This document shows positions 1 to 6,497 of a stretch of DNA of 17,768 nucleotides, piece by piece. Position 1 is the first letter of the stretch, and the number at the start of each line of letters is the position of its first letter. Position numbers and translations under genes: made by a program. The stretch lies in assembly GCA_025453925.1 (NCBI GenBank), contig JALOPK010000030.1, positions 1-17,768 on the forward strand. The letters are read 5' to 3'. Below the pieces are notes generated by a model that worked only from the letters and a program-made list of their open reading frames with translations, had not been told where the DNA came from and searched no databases. Source of the DNA: Candidatus Eiseniibacteriota bacterium (GTDB taxonomy: Bacteria; JAFGKV01).

Positions 1-951
1 GTGACCATCGGGTGCGATCTCAACCCCGACTTCCCCTCCAGCCTCTGGGCTCGACGGCAGACAGGCGTCACGGTCGTGCCTGTCCAGCATCACCACGCCC
101 ACATCGTGGCCGCGGCCCTGGAGCATGGCGTGGTGCCCCCGGTGCTGGGGCTCGCCATCGACGGCACGGGTCTGGGCACCGACGGCACTGTCTGGGGATG
201 CGAGCTGCTCCTGGCTGAACGTGGCGACTTCCGCCGCCTTGGGCACCTGCTGCCGTCGCCCCTCCCCGGCGGGGACGCGGCGGTGCACGAGCCATGGCGT
301 GCGGCGCTTGGTCTCCTCCATGAGAGTTTCGGGAGTGGTGCCCTTGACCTGACGGATCGTCTTTTTCACGGTGTGGCGGCAGCCGCGGCACGGGGAGTGC
401 ACGAGGCAATGGCCCGGGGGGTGAACACGCCCCGGCATTCCTCCTGCGGGAGGCTCTTCGACGGAGTTGCGGCCTTGGCGAACGTGTGCACGGAGGCACG
501 CTTCGAAGCGGAAGCCGCAATGCTGCTGGAGCGCGCGGCCGGGCCGGGGAGATACGAGCGGGACCGGGCAGCGCCGTTCCCCATCGAGGTCGTGGCGGGC
601 GACGTCATGCTTCTCGATCACCGGGAGATGGTCAGGGAGATGGTCAGGCGTCGGCTGGCCGGCGATGCCCCGGAGACCCTCGCTCGGAGGTTTCACGACA
701 CGCTGGTGCAGGGAATGGTTCGGCTGGTGACGCAAGCTGCCGCGGGAGTCGGTCACGACACCGTGGTGCTGACCGGCGGGTGCATGCTCAACCGCCGGCT
801 CGCGGAGGGGCTCCTCGATGAACTGGAACGGGCAGGTCTACGGGCACTGGTGCCACGACAGCTTCCGGTCGGGGACGGAGGCGTCAGTCTGGGCCAGGCG
901 GCGGTCGCGGCCTGGCGTTCGAACCTTGTGCCCGGGGGATTTCCACCTTAG
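1..951 (+). CDS. hypF: Carbamoyltransferase HypF, C-terminal part (5' end outside window)
   Basis: HypF makes the cyanide ligands of [NiFe]-hydrogenase: it activates carbamoyl phosphate and passes the carbamoyl group to HypE in the cytoplasm. Visible here is the Kae1/YrdC-associated C-terminal domain. It has the metal-binding QHHHAHI segment near residue 29, then AIDGTGLGTDGTVWG, LPGGDAAVHEPWRAAL, SSCGRLFDGVAAL, and near the end VLTGGCMLNRRLAEGLL and PVGDGGVSLGQAAVA. These are standard HypF landmarks in the usual order. The family is about 750 residues long, so the acylphosphatase, zinc-finger and YrdC domains lie upstream of the window. The GTG at base 1 is therefore an internal codon and not a start. 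The frame is intact to a TAG at 949-951. hypA and hypB lie about 13 kb away and are not in this operon. Confidence 0.95.
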   Translation: MTIGCDLNPDFPSSLWARRQTGVTVVPVQHHHAHIVAAALEHGVVPPVLGLAIDGTGLGTDGTVWGCELLLAERGDFRRLGHLLPSPLPGGDAAVHEPWRAALGLLHESFGSGALDLTDRLFHGVAAAAARGVHEAMARGVNTPRHSSCGRLFDGVAALANVCTEARFEAEAAMLLERAAGPGRYERDRAAPFPIEVVAGDVMLLDHREMVREMVRRRLAGDAPETLARRFHDTLVQGMVRLVTQAAAGVGHDTVVLTGGCMLNRRLAEGLLDELERAGLRALVPRQLPVGDGGVSLGQAAVAAWRSNLVPGGFPP

Positions 952-1027
952 ACTACCGCGTATGAAGGGGTTGCCCCTCATTGAGTCATCGAACCCCAGC
1001 GTTCCCGGGAGGAGGTGAGAGAGCATC

Positions 1028-1195
1028 ATGCCCACCTACGAGTTTCATTGCACGGCGTGCGGAAAGGAGTTCACGACGATACTGAGCATTTCCGCGCGGG
1101 GTGAAGAGTCGATCGCATGCCCTCATTGCGGTTCGAAGAGGGTCGAACAGCAATACACGGCAGTCTCGGTCAAGACAGGGAAGAAGACCTGGTAG
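1028..1195 (+). CDS. FmdB-family small zinc-ribbon protein
   Basis: A 55-residue protein beginning MPTYEFHCTACGKEF, the typical opening of the FmdB/CxxC-CxxC putative regulatory family. The two zinc knuckles are C8-x2-C11 and C31-x2-C34 (CPHCGS). The protein ends GKKTW, whereas many members have a longer low-complexity tail. A strong GGGAGGAGG lies about 10 bases before the ATG. It starts 76 bases after hypF on the same strand and could be cotranscribed with it. The family is named after a putative regulator of formamidase and amidase genes, but its molecular function is not settled; zinc binding is the only safe inference. Confidence 0.85.
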   Translation: MPTYEFHCTACGKEFTTILSISARGEESIACPHCGSKRVEQQYTAVSVKTGKKTW

Positions 1196-1226
1196 CACGC
1201 CCCCGTGTTAGGGGGAGGAGGTCCTC

Positions 1227-2282
1227 ATGAGAGTGATTTCAGCGGTCATTCTGGCAGTGTTCCTGATCATGCCGGCCCGGGCGGCTGTCCTGTTTGTCTA
1301 CGACCACGACGACGGCGCAACGCTGACCGACCCGATGGGCGCCGGCACGGTGGGCACCGAGTTTGCCGTCGTACGTGCGCTTCAGGCCCTCGGGCATCAG
1401 GTGACCACCTCGACGGTCTTGCCTGCGGATCTGACACCCTACGAGGGTGTCTTTGTGCTCACCGCGTGGTCTACGGGTTGAGGCTCGTGCATCTCGCTTG
1501 AGCAGGCTGCTCAGGCTACCTTGATGACGTACCTTCAAGCGGGTGGTTCGATCTACATCGAGGGTGTCGAGATCGGCTACTACCATGCCACCGGACAGTT
1601 GTACGACTCCGGCCTCTGGGGCTATCTGGGCTCCCTCTACCTGGGCGACGGGAATGCGACGGGCAATGTCAGCCAGCTGCACGGCCAGAACATGTGGTTC
1701 GGGGCGGGCATGCTGTTCGGTTACCCCTACGGGCAGACCCCTGACACGTGGGTTGATATCCTCGGCCCGGCAGGCGTGGGCAGCGGTCTCCAGTTCGTGG
1801 ATCAGCTCAACCAGGGCCGAATCGTGTCATACCAGCCGCCTGGCCAGACGTATCGAACCATTACCAGCGGCGTGTGTTTCTGTGCGTTCAGCGAGAATGC
1901 GCCCATGTCGACGCAACAGCGTCTTATGGCACGCCTCGTGGGGTTCATGGTGGGTGAGGATGCCATTCCACCCGGCGCCATCGCCAGCGTGGAGGCCCAG
2001 CTGGCCGGAACGACGATGACGCTCTCGTGGACTCCGGTGACCCAGGACGCGCAGGGGGACCCGGAGCACCTCGACTGTTATCTCGTGGAGCGTGGGATCT
2101 CCGCGGCAGGCCCCTGGACCGCCGTGGGCATACCGGTGAACGCCAGCTACAGCGGGCAGGCCCCCGGCGCGGGGGATCCGGATCTGCACAGCTTCTACCG
2201 CATCCGGGCGCTGGACGCCACGGGCAATCTCGGCGCGGCCGCGCTGGCGGCGGAGTTTGAGTTCGCCATTGACCATCCGTAG
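1227..2282 (+). CDS. Secreted FN3-domain protein interrupted by in-frame TGA; candidate selenoprotein or nonsense-mutated gene
   Basis: One reading frame runs from an ATG preceded by GGGGGAGGAGG to a TAG at 2280-2282, broken only by TGA at 1479-1481 (codon 85). The N-terminus MRVISAVILAVFLIMPARA is a signal peptide. Residues 20-84 look like the first half of a Rossmann-like domain (VLFVYDHDDG, then RALQALGHQV, then YEGVFVLTAW). The frame resumes right after the TGA as GSCISLEQAAQATLMTYL, then AGGSIYIEGVEIG, so the domain is continuous across the stop. A fibronectin type III-like domain covers roughly residues 249-345. Other cysteines include C88 and a C-x-C at 217/219. The only near restart, TTG at 1521, has no ribosome binding site. 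If the TGA is selenocysteine, the local motif is U85-G-S-C88. If it is a mutation, the gene is a recent pseudogene of TGC (Cys) or TGG (Trp) origin. The family is unrecognised beyond these domains. Confidence 0.65.
1479..1481 (+). other. In-frame TGA codon, possible selenocysteine site
   Basis: The TGA sits in the frame that is coding on both sides. Reading it as selenocysteine gives U-G-S-C, a redox-type motif spacing. A single substitution from TGC or TGG, or a sequencing error, would also explain it. No selenocysteine machinery genes are visible in this window. Confidence 0.35.
1496..1516 (+). promoter_or_regulatory. SECIS-like hairpin just downstream of the in-frame TGA
   Basis: Bases 1496-1504 pair with 1508-1516 (9 bp, one G-T wobble) around a GGC loop at 1505-1507. 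The loop begins 23 bases after the TGA. Known bacterial SECIS elements are hairpins just 3' of the UGA, with an apical loop roughly 16-37 bases away and a G in the first two loop positions. This one meets those loose criteria. GC-rich DNA makes hairpins easily, so on its own it is suggestive only. Confidence 0.35.
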
Positions 2283-2285
2283 ATG

Positions 2286-2321
2286 CTCAGGCTCCCCCGC
2301 GGTGGCGCGGGGGAGCCTGAG
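2286..2321 (+). terminator. Perfect 15-bp GC-rich hairpin, probable terminator
   Basis: Bases 2286-2300 pair perfectly with 2307-2321 around a 6-base loop, starting 4 bases after the stop codon of the FN3 protein. No T-run follows, so it would be a hairpin-only terminator or a 3'-end stabiliser. A second hairpin follows at once. Confidence 0.6.
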
Positions 2322-2322
2322 A

Positions 2323-2345
2323 TGCCCGGGCGAAGACCCCGGGCA
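2323..2345 (+). terminator. Second tandem hairpin after the FN3 gene
   Basis: TGCCCGGG at 2323-2330 pairs with CCCGGGCA at 2338-2345 around a 7-base loop. It lies one base after the 15-bp hairpin and separates the FN3 gene from the sigma factor unit. Confidence 0.4.
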
Positions 2346-2476
2346 CACTGTTCCCGGGGCCGGATTGCGGGGATGGCGCCGTGCCGGTCGGGGATCCGGT
2401 TCCGGCCGACGTCTGAAGGGACGCCCCGAGTCGGTGTCGCCGGATGCCCGCGAGGCATGAGGCGAGGGAGCCGGGA

Positions 2477-3031
2477 ATGGACCTTGGGGGTCTGAGCATC
2501 GAGCAGGTCGGCGAGGCCGCTCGAGAGGGAGATCAGGCGGCGCTGGAGGAGTTGTGCCGGCGGCTTCGCGTTAGTTTTCTGGTGATCGCGAAACGAAGGA
2601 TAGGGGATGAGGATACTGCCGAAGACCTCACGCACGACGCGTTGGCGGTGGTGGCCGAGAAGATCGGGACCATCTCTGCCGATGTCGGTGTGCTCCCTTG
2701 GTGCCTGACGGTTCTACGGAACGTCGTAGGAAACTACTACTCCTCCCGCCGGCGGTCCGAACGGCTAGGCCCGTGGATCCGTGGACTCGCCACCCGCTGG
2801 CATGGGGGAGCGAACGACGATGTCGAGCAGGCCCGAGATGAGATTCAGCAGGTGATGCCTCGCCTGTCCGCCCGGTCCAGGCAACTGGTCGAGTGGACGA
2901 TGGCAGGTTTCACTGCGGAGGAGATGCAGGAGTTCCTTGGGTTGCCGAGCCGCAATGCACTGTACATGCGGCTGTACCGGAGCCGTGAGGAACTTAGAGA
3001 AGCCTTGGAAGCGGAGCGAGAACAGCAATGA
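2477..3031 (+). CDS. ECF-type RNA polymerase sigma factor
   Basis: A 184-residue sigma-70 family protein of extracytoplasmic-function size. Region 2 covers roughly residues 20-95, with RRIGDEDTAEDLTHDAL as the region 2.2-like core-binding helix and LPWCLTVLRNVVGNYYSSRRR behind it. Region 4 is about 125-178 (LSARSRQLVEWTMAGFTAEEMQEFLG), a helix-turn-helix ending in a basic YMRLYRSREELREAL helix. The start was set at ATG 2477 because GAGGGAG lies just upstream; an ATG 33 bases earlier has no such site and adds non-conserved sequence. The last bases overlap the start of the anti-sigma gene (ATGA), as expected for a coupled sigma/anti-sigma pair. No paired -35/-10 promoter for an ECF factor was recognised upstream. 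Confidence 0.9.
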   Translation: MDLGGLSIEQVGEAAREGDQAALEELCRRLRVSFLVIAKRRIGDEDTAEDLTHDALAVVAEKIGTISADVGVLPWCLTVLRNVVGNYYSSRRRSERLGPWIRGLATRWHGGANDDVEQARDEIQQVMPRLSARSRQLVEWTMAGFTAEEMQEFLGLPSRNALYMRLYRSREELREALEAEREQQ

Positions 3032-3456
3032 GACGCATACTGGATCTTCACGCAATGCGACCGGAAGGATGCACCGACCATGAGGCCGGCTCGCTCCTTG
3101 CGGCCTATGAGTGGGGACTCCTCGCGTCCGCCGAGGAGGACGCGTTCGAGGCGCACCTCATCGGGTGCGCCGCATGTGCGCAGGAGCTCTCTCAGGCCGG
3201 GCGGGTCGGCGATGCCATCAGATCCCGCGGCAGGCGCAGAAGCCGTGTCTGGATTCCCATAGGAGCCGCCGCGGCGGCTGCGGCGATACTCACTTTTTCT
3301 CACGTGCTCTCTCCGCCGCAGTCAGGGATCGCCGTGACCAGCCTGCAGACGGACACCGTCTCCTCGCCGGCGCGCCAGGCAACCATGTCGTTCGAGCTGA
3401 GCGTCCCCAGCCAGACTCGATTCTCCTACGATTTGAGCGTTCCCGGCACGGGCTGA
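3028..3456 (+). CDS. Membrane anti-sigma factor with ZAS zinc finger
   Basis: A 142-residue protein whose cytoplasmic N-terminus carries the zinc-binding anti-sigma motif H43-x3-C47-x2-C50 (HLIGCAAC) after an acidic helix. That motif normally clamps the cognate sigma factor. A basic RRRSR at 70-74 precedes one transmembrane helix at about 74-92. The remaining 50 residues are periplasmic and end in a short internal duplication, FELSVPSQTRF then YDLSVPG. The start codon overlaps the sigma stop by four bases, so the pair is translationally coupled and the sigma factor upstream is the likely partner. The periplasmic tail has no recognisable sensor domain. Confidence 0.88.
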   Translation: MRRILDLHAMRPEGCTDHEAGSLLAAYEWGLLASAEEDAFEAHLIGCAACAQELSQAGRVGDAIRSRGRRRSRVWIPIGAAAAAAAILTFSHVLSPPQSGIAVTSLQTDTVSSPARQATMSFELSVPSQTRFSYDLSVPGTG

Positions 3457-3474
3457 GCCCTCCTCATCACGTCT

Positions 3475-3490
3475 CCGCCGTCAGCGGCGG
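3475..3490 (+). terminator. Short hairpin after the anti-sigma gene
   Basis: CCGCCG at 3475-3480 pairs with CGGCGG at 3485-3490 around TCAG and is followed by a pyrimidine-rich TCTCTCGCTT. This is a weak terminator candidate. The remaining bases to 3591 hold no other feature that I can see. Confidence 0.35.
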
Positions 3491-3591
3491 TCTCTCGCTT
3501 GTCTCTCTCGCACCTCTCCGAGTATACCTGGTTCCCGACGGATCCCCGCCCGGCAACCCCCTAACCAACGCTCCCCAACCCGACGGCCCGG

Positions 3592-3867
3592 TCAGCTCCG
3601 TTTCTTGGAGGGGCGTGCGTGGTCCTTCAAGAATCGCGTGGCCGCAGTCGTTCTCCGTCTCTCTCTCCTGACAACGGAGACGAGCTCATCCGTCGTGACC
3701 CGCGCCTTGATCGACGGGACATCCAACGGTGACACAGGGGTTCTGTCAGGCTCCAGCGAAAACGTCCGGCCATCCTTACGGCGGATAAGGACTTTGCCGG
3801 TGAGCTCCGCCTTGTCCAGCACAGCGGAGAGTCTCTGTCGCGCTTCTGAGTAGGTATAGACTTCCAT
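3592..3867 (-). CDS. Phd/YefM-family antitoxin
   Basis: A 91-residue protein opening MEVYTYSEARQRLSAVLDKA, followed by GKVLIRRKDGRTFSLEP. This is the N-terminal DNA-binding and dimerisation fold of the Phd/YefM (prevent-host-death) antitoxins. The basic C-terminal tail (RRERRRTTAATRFLKDH) is where such proteins usually wrap the toxin. It follows the PIN-domain gene by three bases, and its ribosome binding site (GGAGGTG) lies in the end of that gene, so the two are coupled. It probably neutralises the toxin and represses the shared promoter. Antitoxin second is not the commonest order for this class. Confidence 0.85.
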   Translation of the reverse strand: MEVYTYSEARQRLSAVLDKAELTGKVLIRRKDGRTFSLEPDRTPVSPLDVPSIKARVTTDELVSVVRRERRRTTAATRFLKDHARPSKKRS

Positions 3868-3870
3868 GAC

Positions 3871-4263
3871 TCACACCTCCAGAGCGTGAATGCCGATCTT
3901 GTCGGCCGCACTCTTGAGAAGGCCATCCAGAGTCAGCAACGGGGCAGCGTGACGCAGCGCGCAATCGAGGTAGTACGCGTCGTATGCATACAAGTTGCCT
4001 GCGTCAGCGATCGACAGCGCGTTCTCTAGATCAACGGCGAGAAGCCGAATCGGGACGGACTGAAAGATGGCCATGCCCCGCCGCGCTTCCCCGAGAGCGA
4101 TTCGCTCCTGCTTCAGCATCGAGGAGAAGGCGTTGCCGATCTCCCATGGGAGCGAACCCGGGCCAATCAGGTCGTGGCCGGCGGTCATCTCAACAATGCG
4201 GTCGCGTTCGGGCTCACCGACGATGACCGCGAGAATGGCAGACGCATCAATCACGATGTCCAT
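3871..4263 (-). CDS. vapC: VapC-type PIN-domain ribonuclease toxin
   Basis: A 130-residue PIN domain, a usual length for VapC. The acidic metal-binding residues are all present: D6 in MDIVIDASAIL, E41 in LPWEIGNAF, D95 in AYDAYYLDCAL and D113 in LLTLDGLL. They coordinate Mg2+ or Mn2+ for RNA cleavage, typically of tRNA or rRNA. Nothing suggests inactivation. GAGGAGGG precedes the ATG. It is the first gene of a two-gene unit with the Phd-like antitoxin and has a near-consensus promoter 30-55 bases upstream. The RNA target cannot be deduced from sequence. Confidence 0.9.
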   Translation of the reverse strand: MDIVIDASAILAVIVGEPERDRIVEMTAGHDLIGPGSLPWEIGNAFSSMLKQERIALGEARRGMAIFQSVPIRLLAVDLENALSIADAGNLYAYDAYYLDCALRHAAPLLTLDGLLKSAADKIGIHALEV

Positions 4264-4291
4264 TGCGATTCCCTCCTCTCATCATCAGACA

Positions 4292-4319
4292 ATTGTACAA
4301 TAGTCAATCGCATTGTCAA
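4292..4319 (-). promoter_or_regulatory. Sigma-70 promoter of the toxin-antitoxin unit with overlapping palindrome
   Basis: On the minus strand TTGACA (4314-4319) is followed after 16 bases by TACAAT (4292-4297). The -10 element lies inside a perfect 10-base palindrome ATTGTACAAT at 4292-4301, and GATTGAC is directly repeated across the spacer. The palindrome is a likely operator for the Phd-like antitoxin. Confidence 0.65.
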
Positions 4320-4750
4320 TCATCTCTTCCGGGGGAGTGCCAGGAGTCGTGCGCGTGGTGCCGATTGGATGCTGATCGCCGCCCTCCGCTGTCAGTCTCG
4401 ACTGTCCGCATCAATCCGGATTCCGTGCTTCGTGCCTCTTGCTCCCCGCGGCCTCGGCGGGGCGGACCGCCAAGTGCAGACCGCCGACTCGCTCGCTTCC
4501 TCTTGATCCGCTCTCTTTCCGTCTACCCCCACGCGCGAGGGGACAACTCTCCGGTTGCGTGAACCCGACGTCGGTCCCGCTATCCGACCTTGCGGCATTG
4601 ATGACACCTGGCGTTCCTGCGGCAACACTCGGGAGCCTGACCGTCACCATCGGCTTCGGGACGCTGGCGTCGCGCTTGTTCGGTCTCCGGAAGTCCGATA
4701 CATTCTGCGGGAAGCATTCTCGGCTCGGTCTCTCTACCCCTGAGGTTCGC
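4320..4750. other. Non-coding interval with little recognisable content
   Basis: Between the toxin promoter and the cytochrome lipoprotein no frame looks like a protein; the open frames here are biased to Arg, Pro and Ser and have no ribosome binding site. A small GC-rich hairpin pairs 4444-4449 with 4457-4462. A promoter candidate for the next operon lies near its right end. No tRNA or repeat was seen. Confidence 0.5.
4676..4704 (+). promoter_or_regulatory. Candidate promoter of the cytochrome/DUF5777/Rieske operon
   Basis: TTGTTC (4676-4681) and TACATT (4699-4704) are separated by 17 bases, about 47 bases before the first start codon. The match to the sigma-70 consensus is partial. Confidence 0.35.
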
Positions 4751-5125
4751 ATGATGACCACACGACGCACGCTGTCCGCCGTCCTCCCTCTCTTGGCTGC
4801 AGCTCTGTTCTGCCTTGGGTGCGACGACAAGGCTGATCCCGTCGGGGATCAGAGTGATGGGTTGCCGGACGTGGTGACGTACACACAGCATGTGAAACCG
4901 CTCCTGGATGCCAGCTGCATTCAATGCCATGCAACGTTTCGGCAGGGCGCCGATCGGAATGGCGCACCCACGGGGATCAACTTTGACACCTATTCTGTTG
5001 CCCGCGCCTCCGCCGATGGGGGAAGCATGAGCATTCAGGCGGGAACCATGCCGCCCGCCGGTGGGCTTTCACAGTATGACCGTTCCCTGTTCGCCAAGTG
5101 GGTCGAGCAAGGGACTCAAGAGTGA
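4751..5125 (+). CDS. Mono-heme cytochrome c lipoprotein
   Basis: A 124-residue exported protein. The N-terminus has RR at 5-6, a hydrophobic core and a lipobox LG-C24, so the mature protein is probably lipid-anchored; D25 at +2 would favour the inner membrane if the E. coli rule holds. One heme-attachment motif, C56-I-Q-C-H60, follows the conserved HVKPLLDASC lead-in of small cytochrome c domains, and M100 in GTMPP is a good candidate for the distal heme ligand. ATG codons at 4751 and 4754 are both possible; a GAGG at 4742-4745 fits the second better. It heads a tight operon with a beta-barrel and a Rieske protein, suggesting an extracytoplasmic electron-transfer role. Confidence 0.85.
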   Translation: MMTTRRTLSAVLPLLAAALFCLGCDDKADPVGDQSDGLPDVVTYTQHVKPLLDASCIQCHATFRQGADRNGAPTGINFDTYSVARASADGGSMSIQAGTMPPAGGLSQYDRSLFAKWVEQGTQE

Positions 5126-5136
5126 GGAGGGCAGCG

Positions 5137-5970
5137 ATGAGAATGCTGTTCGTTCTCGCCGCGGTCGTGGTGCTGAGTGCCCACCCGACGTGGGCCGATA
5201 CTGACGTCACGGTCGCCGTGGATACCGCATGGGACGATATGTCGCGAAGCGACCGGTCGGTCAACGCGCTGACGGCGACGCCGATTGACCCGGGCACCTT
5301 CCTCTTCGTGGTCACGCATCGCGCCCGTCAATCCCTCACCGATCACGCGGGGCGCGACTTCCTGGGTCTGGACGCCGGCGGCCTCAAGATCGGTCTCGGT
5401 CTGCGATGGGGCGTGATCAATGGCCTCGACGCCGGCGTGTTTCGGCTGAACGGCACCGCGGAGATCTTCGACACCGTGGAGTTCGATCTCAGGTCCCGCC
5501 TGCTGAGCCAGGAGGCGCACGGCCTCGACGTCGCCCTTCGCCCCGGTATCACCTGGTTCATCCAGCCCGATCAGGGCGATGCCTCGGGGCTGTTCGCCCA
5601 GCTTCTCGCCACCCGGCAGTTAGGACATCGAGCGACGGTTGGCGCCGGTTTGCTCTACCACCAGGATTCGTCCGGCGACAGAAAGGCGACGATGGATGAT
5701 GACGAGTCCGTGGCGCTTCTTGCGCACGGGGAGTTCAGACTCACGCCAAAGCTGGCTGTCGCCGTGGAAGCGGCGCCGAACCTGGGGGGCTACGGGGAAA
5801 ACAAGCCGTCAACCAGCATTGCGCTCAAGGTCTTTACCTACGGGCATACCTTCAGCCTCGTGGTGAGCAACACTCAGTACATCGGGGCTGACGGCATCGT
5901 CACCGGCGCCTGGCGCGAATGGGACGAACCCATCATCGGCTTCACTATCACCCGTGACATCGAACCATGA
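5137..5970 (+). CDS. DUF5777-like beta-barrel protein
   Basis: A 277-residue exported protein with signal peptide MRMLFVLAAVVVLSAHPTWA. The body is rich in alternating amphipathic strands (GGLKIGLGLRWGVINGLDAG, FDLRSRLL, LDVALRPGITWFIQ) and resembles the DUF5777 family of beta-barrel proteins, whose members often sit beside cytochrome c and Rieske genes. The early TFLFVVTHRARQS stretch is typical of that family. The start was placed at ATG 5137, after GAGGAGG, instead of an earlier frame opening that lacks a signal peptide. It begins 11 bases after the cytochrome gene. It probably sits in the outer membrane, but substrate and function are unknown. Confidence 0.75.
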   Translation: MRMLFVLAAVVVLSAHPTWADTDVTVAVDTAWDDMSRSDRSVNALTATPIDPGTFLFVVTHRARQSLTDHAGRDFLGLDAGGLKIGLGLRWGVINGLDAGVFRLNGTAEIFDTVEFDLRSRLLSQEAHGLDVALRPGITWFIQPDQGDASGLFAQLLATRQLGHRATVGAGLLYHQDSSGDRKATMDDDESVALLAHGEFRLTPKLAVAVEAAPNLGGYGENKPSTSIALKVFTYGHTFSLVVSNTQYIGADGIVTGAWREWDEPIIGFTITRDIEP

Positions 5971-5984
5971 GAAAGGCGTGCCCC

Positions 5985-6449
5985 ATGACAACCCGACGAC
6001 GCGTGCTCCGGGATCTCGCAGCGGGAGTAGCAGGCCTGGCCATCTGGCCCAAAGCCGCCGGCTCCCAGGACGCCCCGCCGGCCGCGCCGGCGGATTCCAC
6101 GAAGTCCGCCGCATCCGACACGACCGCGGCACCCCCCGAAGTCTCCATCGCGCTCTCCGCCGTCCGGGAGCTCGCCAAGGTGGGAGGCTCGGCGGTGGTT
6201 ACGGTCAAAGGGAGGACGCTGCTCCTGGCGCGCGACTCGGAGACCTCGGTGCTGGCCTTTGAATCCCGCTGTACTCACAAGCAGGTCACCCTCAAGTTTG
6301 ATCATAAGAACGCACGGCTGAACTGCCCCGCGCACGGGTCACGGTTCGATCTCGGCGGCAAGGTGCAGAAAGGCCCGGCCAAGGAGCATCTGCAGGCGTA
6401 CCCGGCGGTGTTGAAGGCGGATACGATCGTAGTGACGCTCCCGGAATAG
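5985..6449 (+). CDS. Tat-exported Rieske [2Fe-2S] protein
   Basis: A 154-residue protein with a twin-arginine signal (TTRRRVLRDLAAGVAGLA), a Pro/Ala/Ser/Thr-rich linker at about 30-60, then a Rieske domain. The cluster ligands are the Cys and His of RCTHKQ and of NCPAHGSRFD, followed by the usual Gly-rich return (GGKVQKGPAKEHLQAYPA). Cofactor-loaded Rieske proteins are normally exported by Tat, which agrees. GAAAGG lies about 8 bases before ATG 5985. An alternative ATG at 5967 overlaps the previous stop (ATGA) but has no ribosome binding site; it would add six residues and keep the Tat motif. Last gene of the operon, it probably passes electrons to or from the neighbouring cytochrome c; its partners are unknown. 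Confidence 0.88.
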   Translation: MTTRRRVLRDLAAGVAGLAIWPKAAGSQDAPPAAPADSTKSAASDTTAAPPEVSIALSAVRELAKVGGSAVVTVKGRTLLLARDSETSVLAFESRCTHKQVTLKFDHKNARLNCPAHGSRFDLGGKVQKGPAKEHLQAYPAVLKADTIVVTLPE

Positions 6450-6452
6450 CGT

Positions 6453-6486
6453 GAGGGCCGGGAGCGCACGAGGCGTCCTGGCCCTC
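6453..6486. terminator. Bidirectional hairpin between convergent operons
   Basis: GAGGGCCGGGA (6453-6463) pairs with TCCTGGCCCTC (6476-6486) with one G-T pair. It lies between the Rieske stop and the stop of the opposing CxxCH gene, with no T-run on either side. Confidence 0.55.
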
Positions 6487-6497
6487 GATGCGCCGGC

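Noticed and set aside
1521-2282. Separate gene starting at TTG 1521
   Set aside because: There is no ribosome binding site, and the protein would start in the middle of a domain whose first half is the upstream frame. Read-through or mutation of TGA 1479-1481 explains it better.
4439-4750. N-terminal extension of the cytochrome lipoprotein
   Set aside because: The extension would bury the signal peptide and lipobox; it is compositionally non-coding, and ATG 4751/4754 gives a proper lipoprotein signal.
4320-4750. tRNA, small RNA or mobile-element remnant in the gap
   Set aside because: I found no cloverleaf, no terminal inverted repeats and no duplicated ends; only one small hairpin and a promoter candidate.
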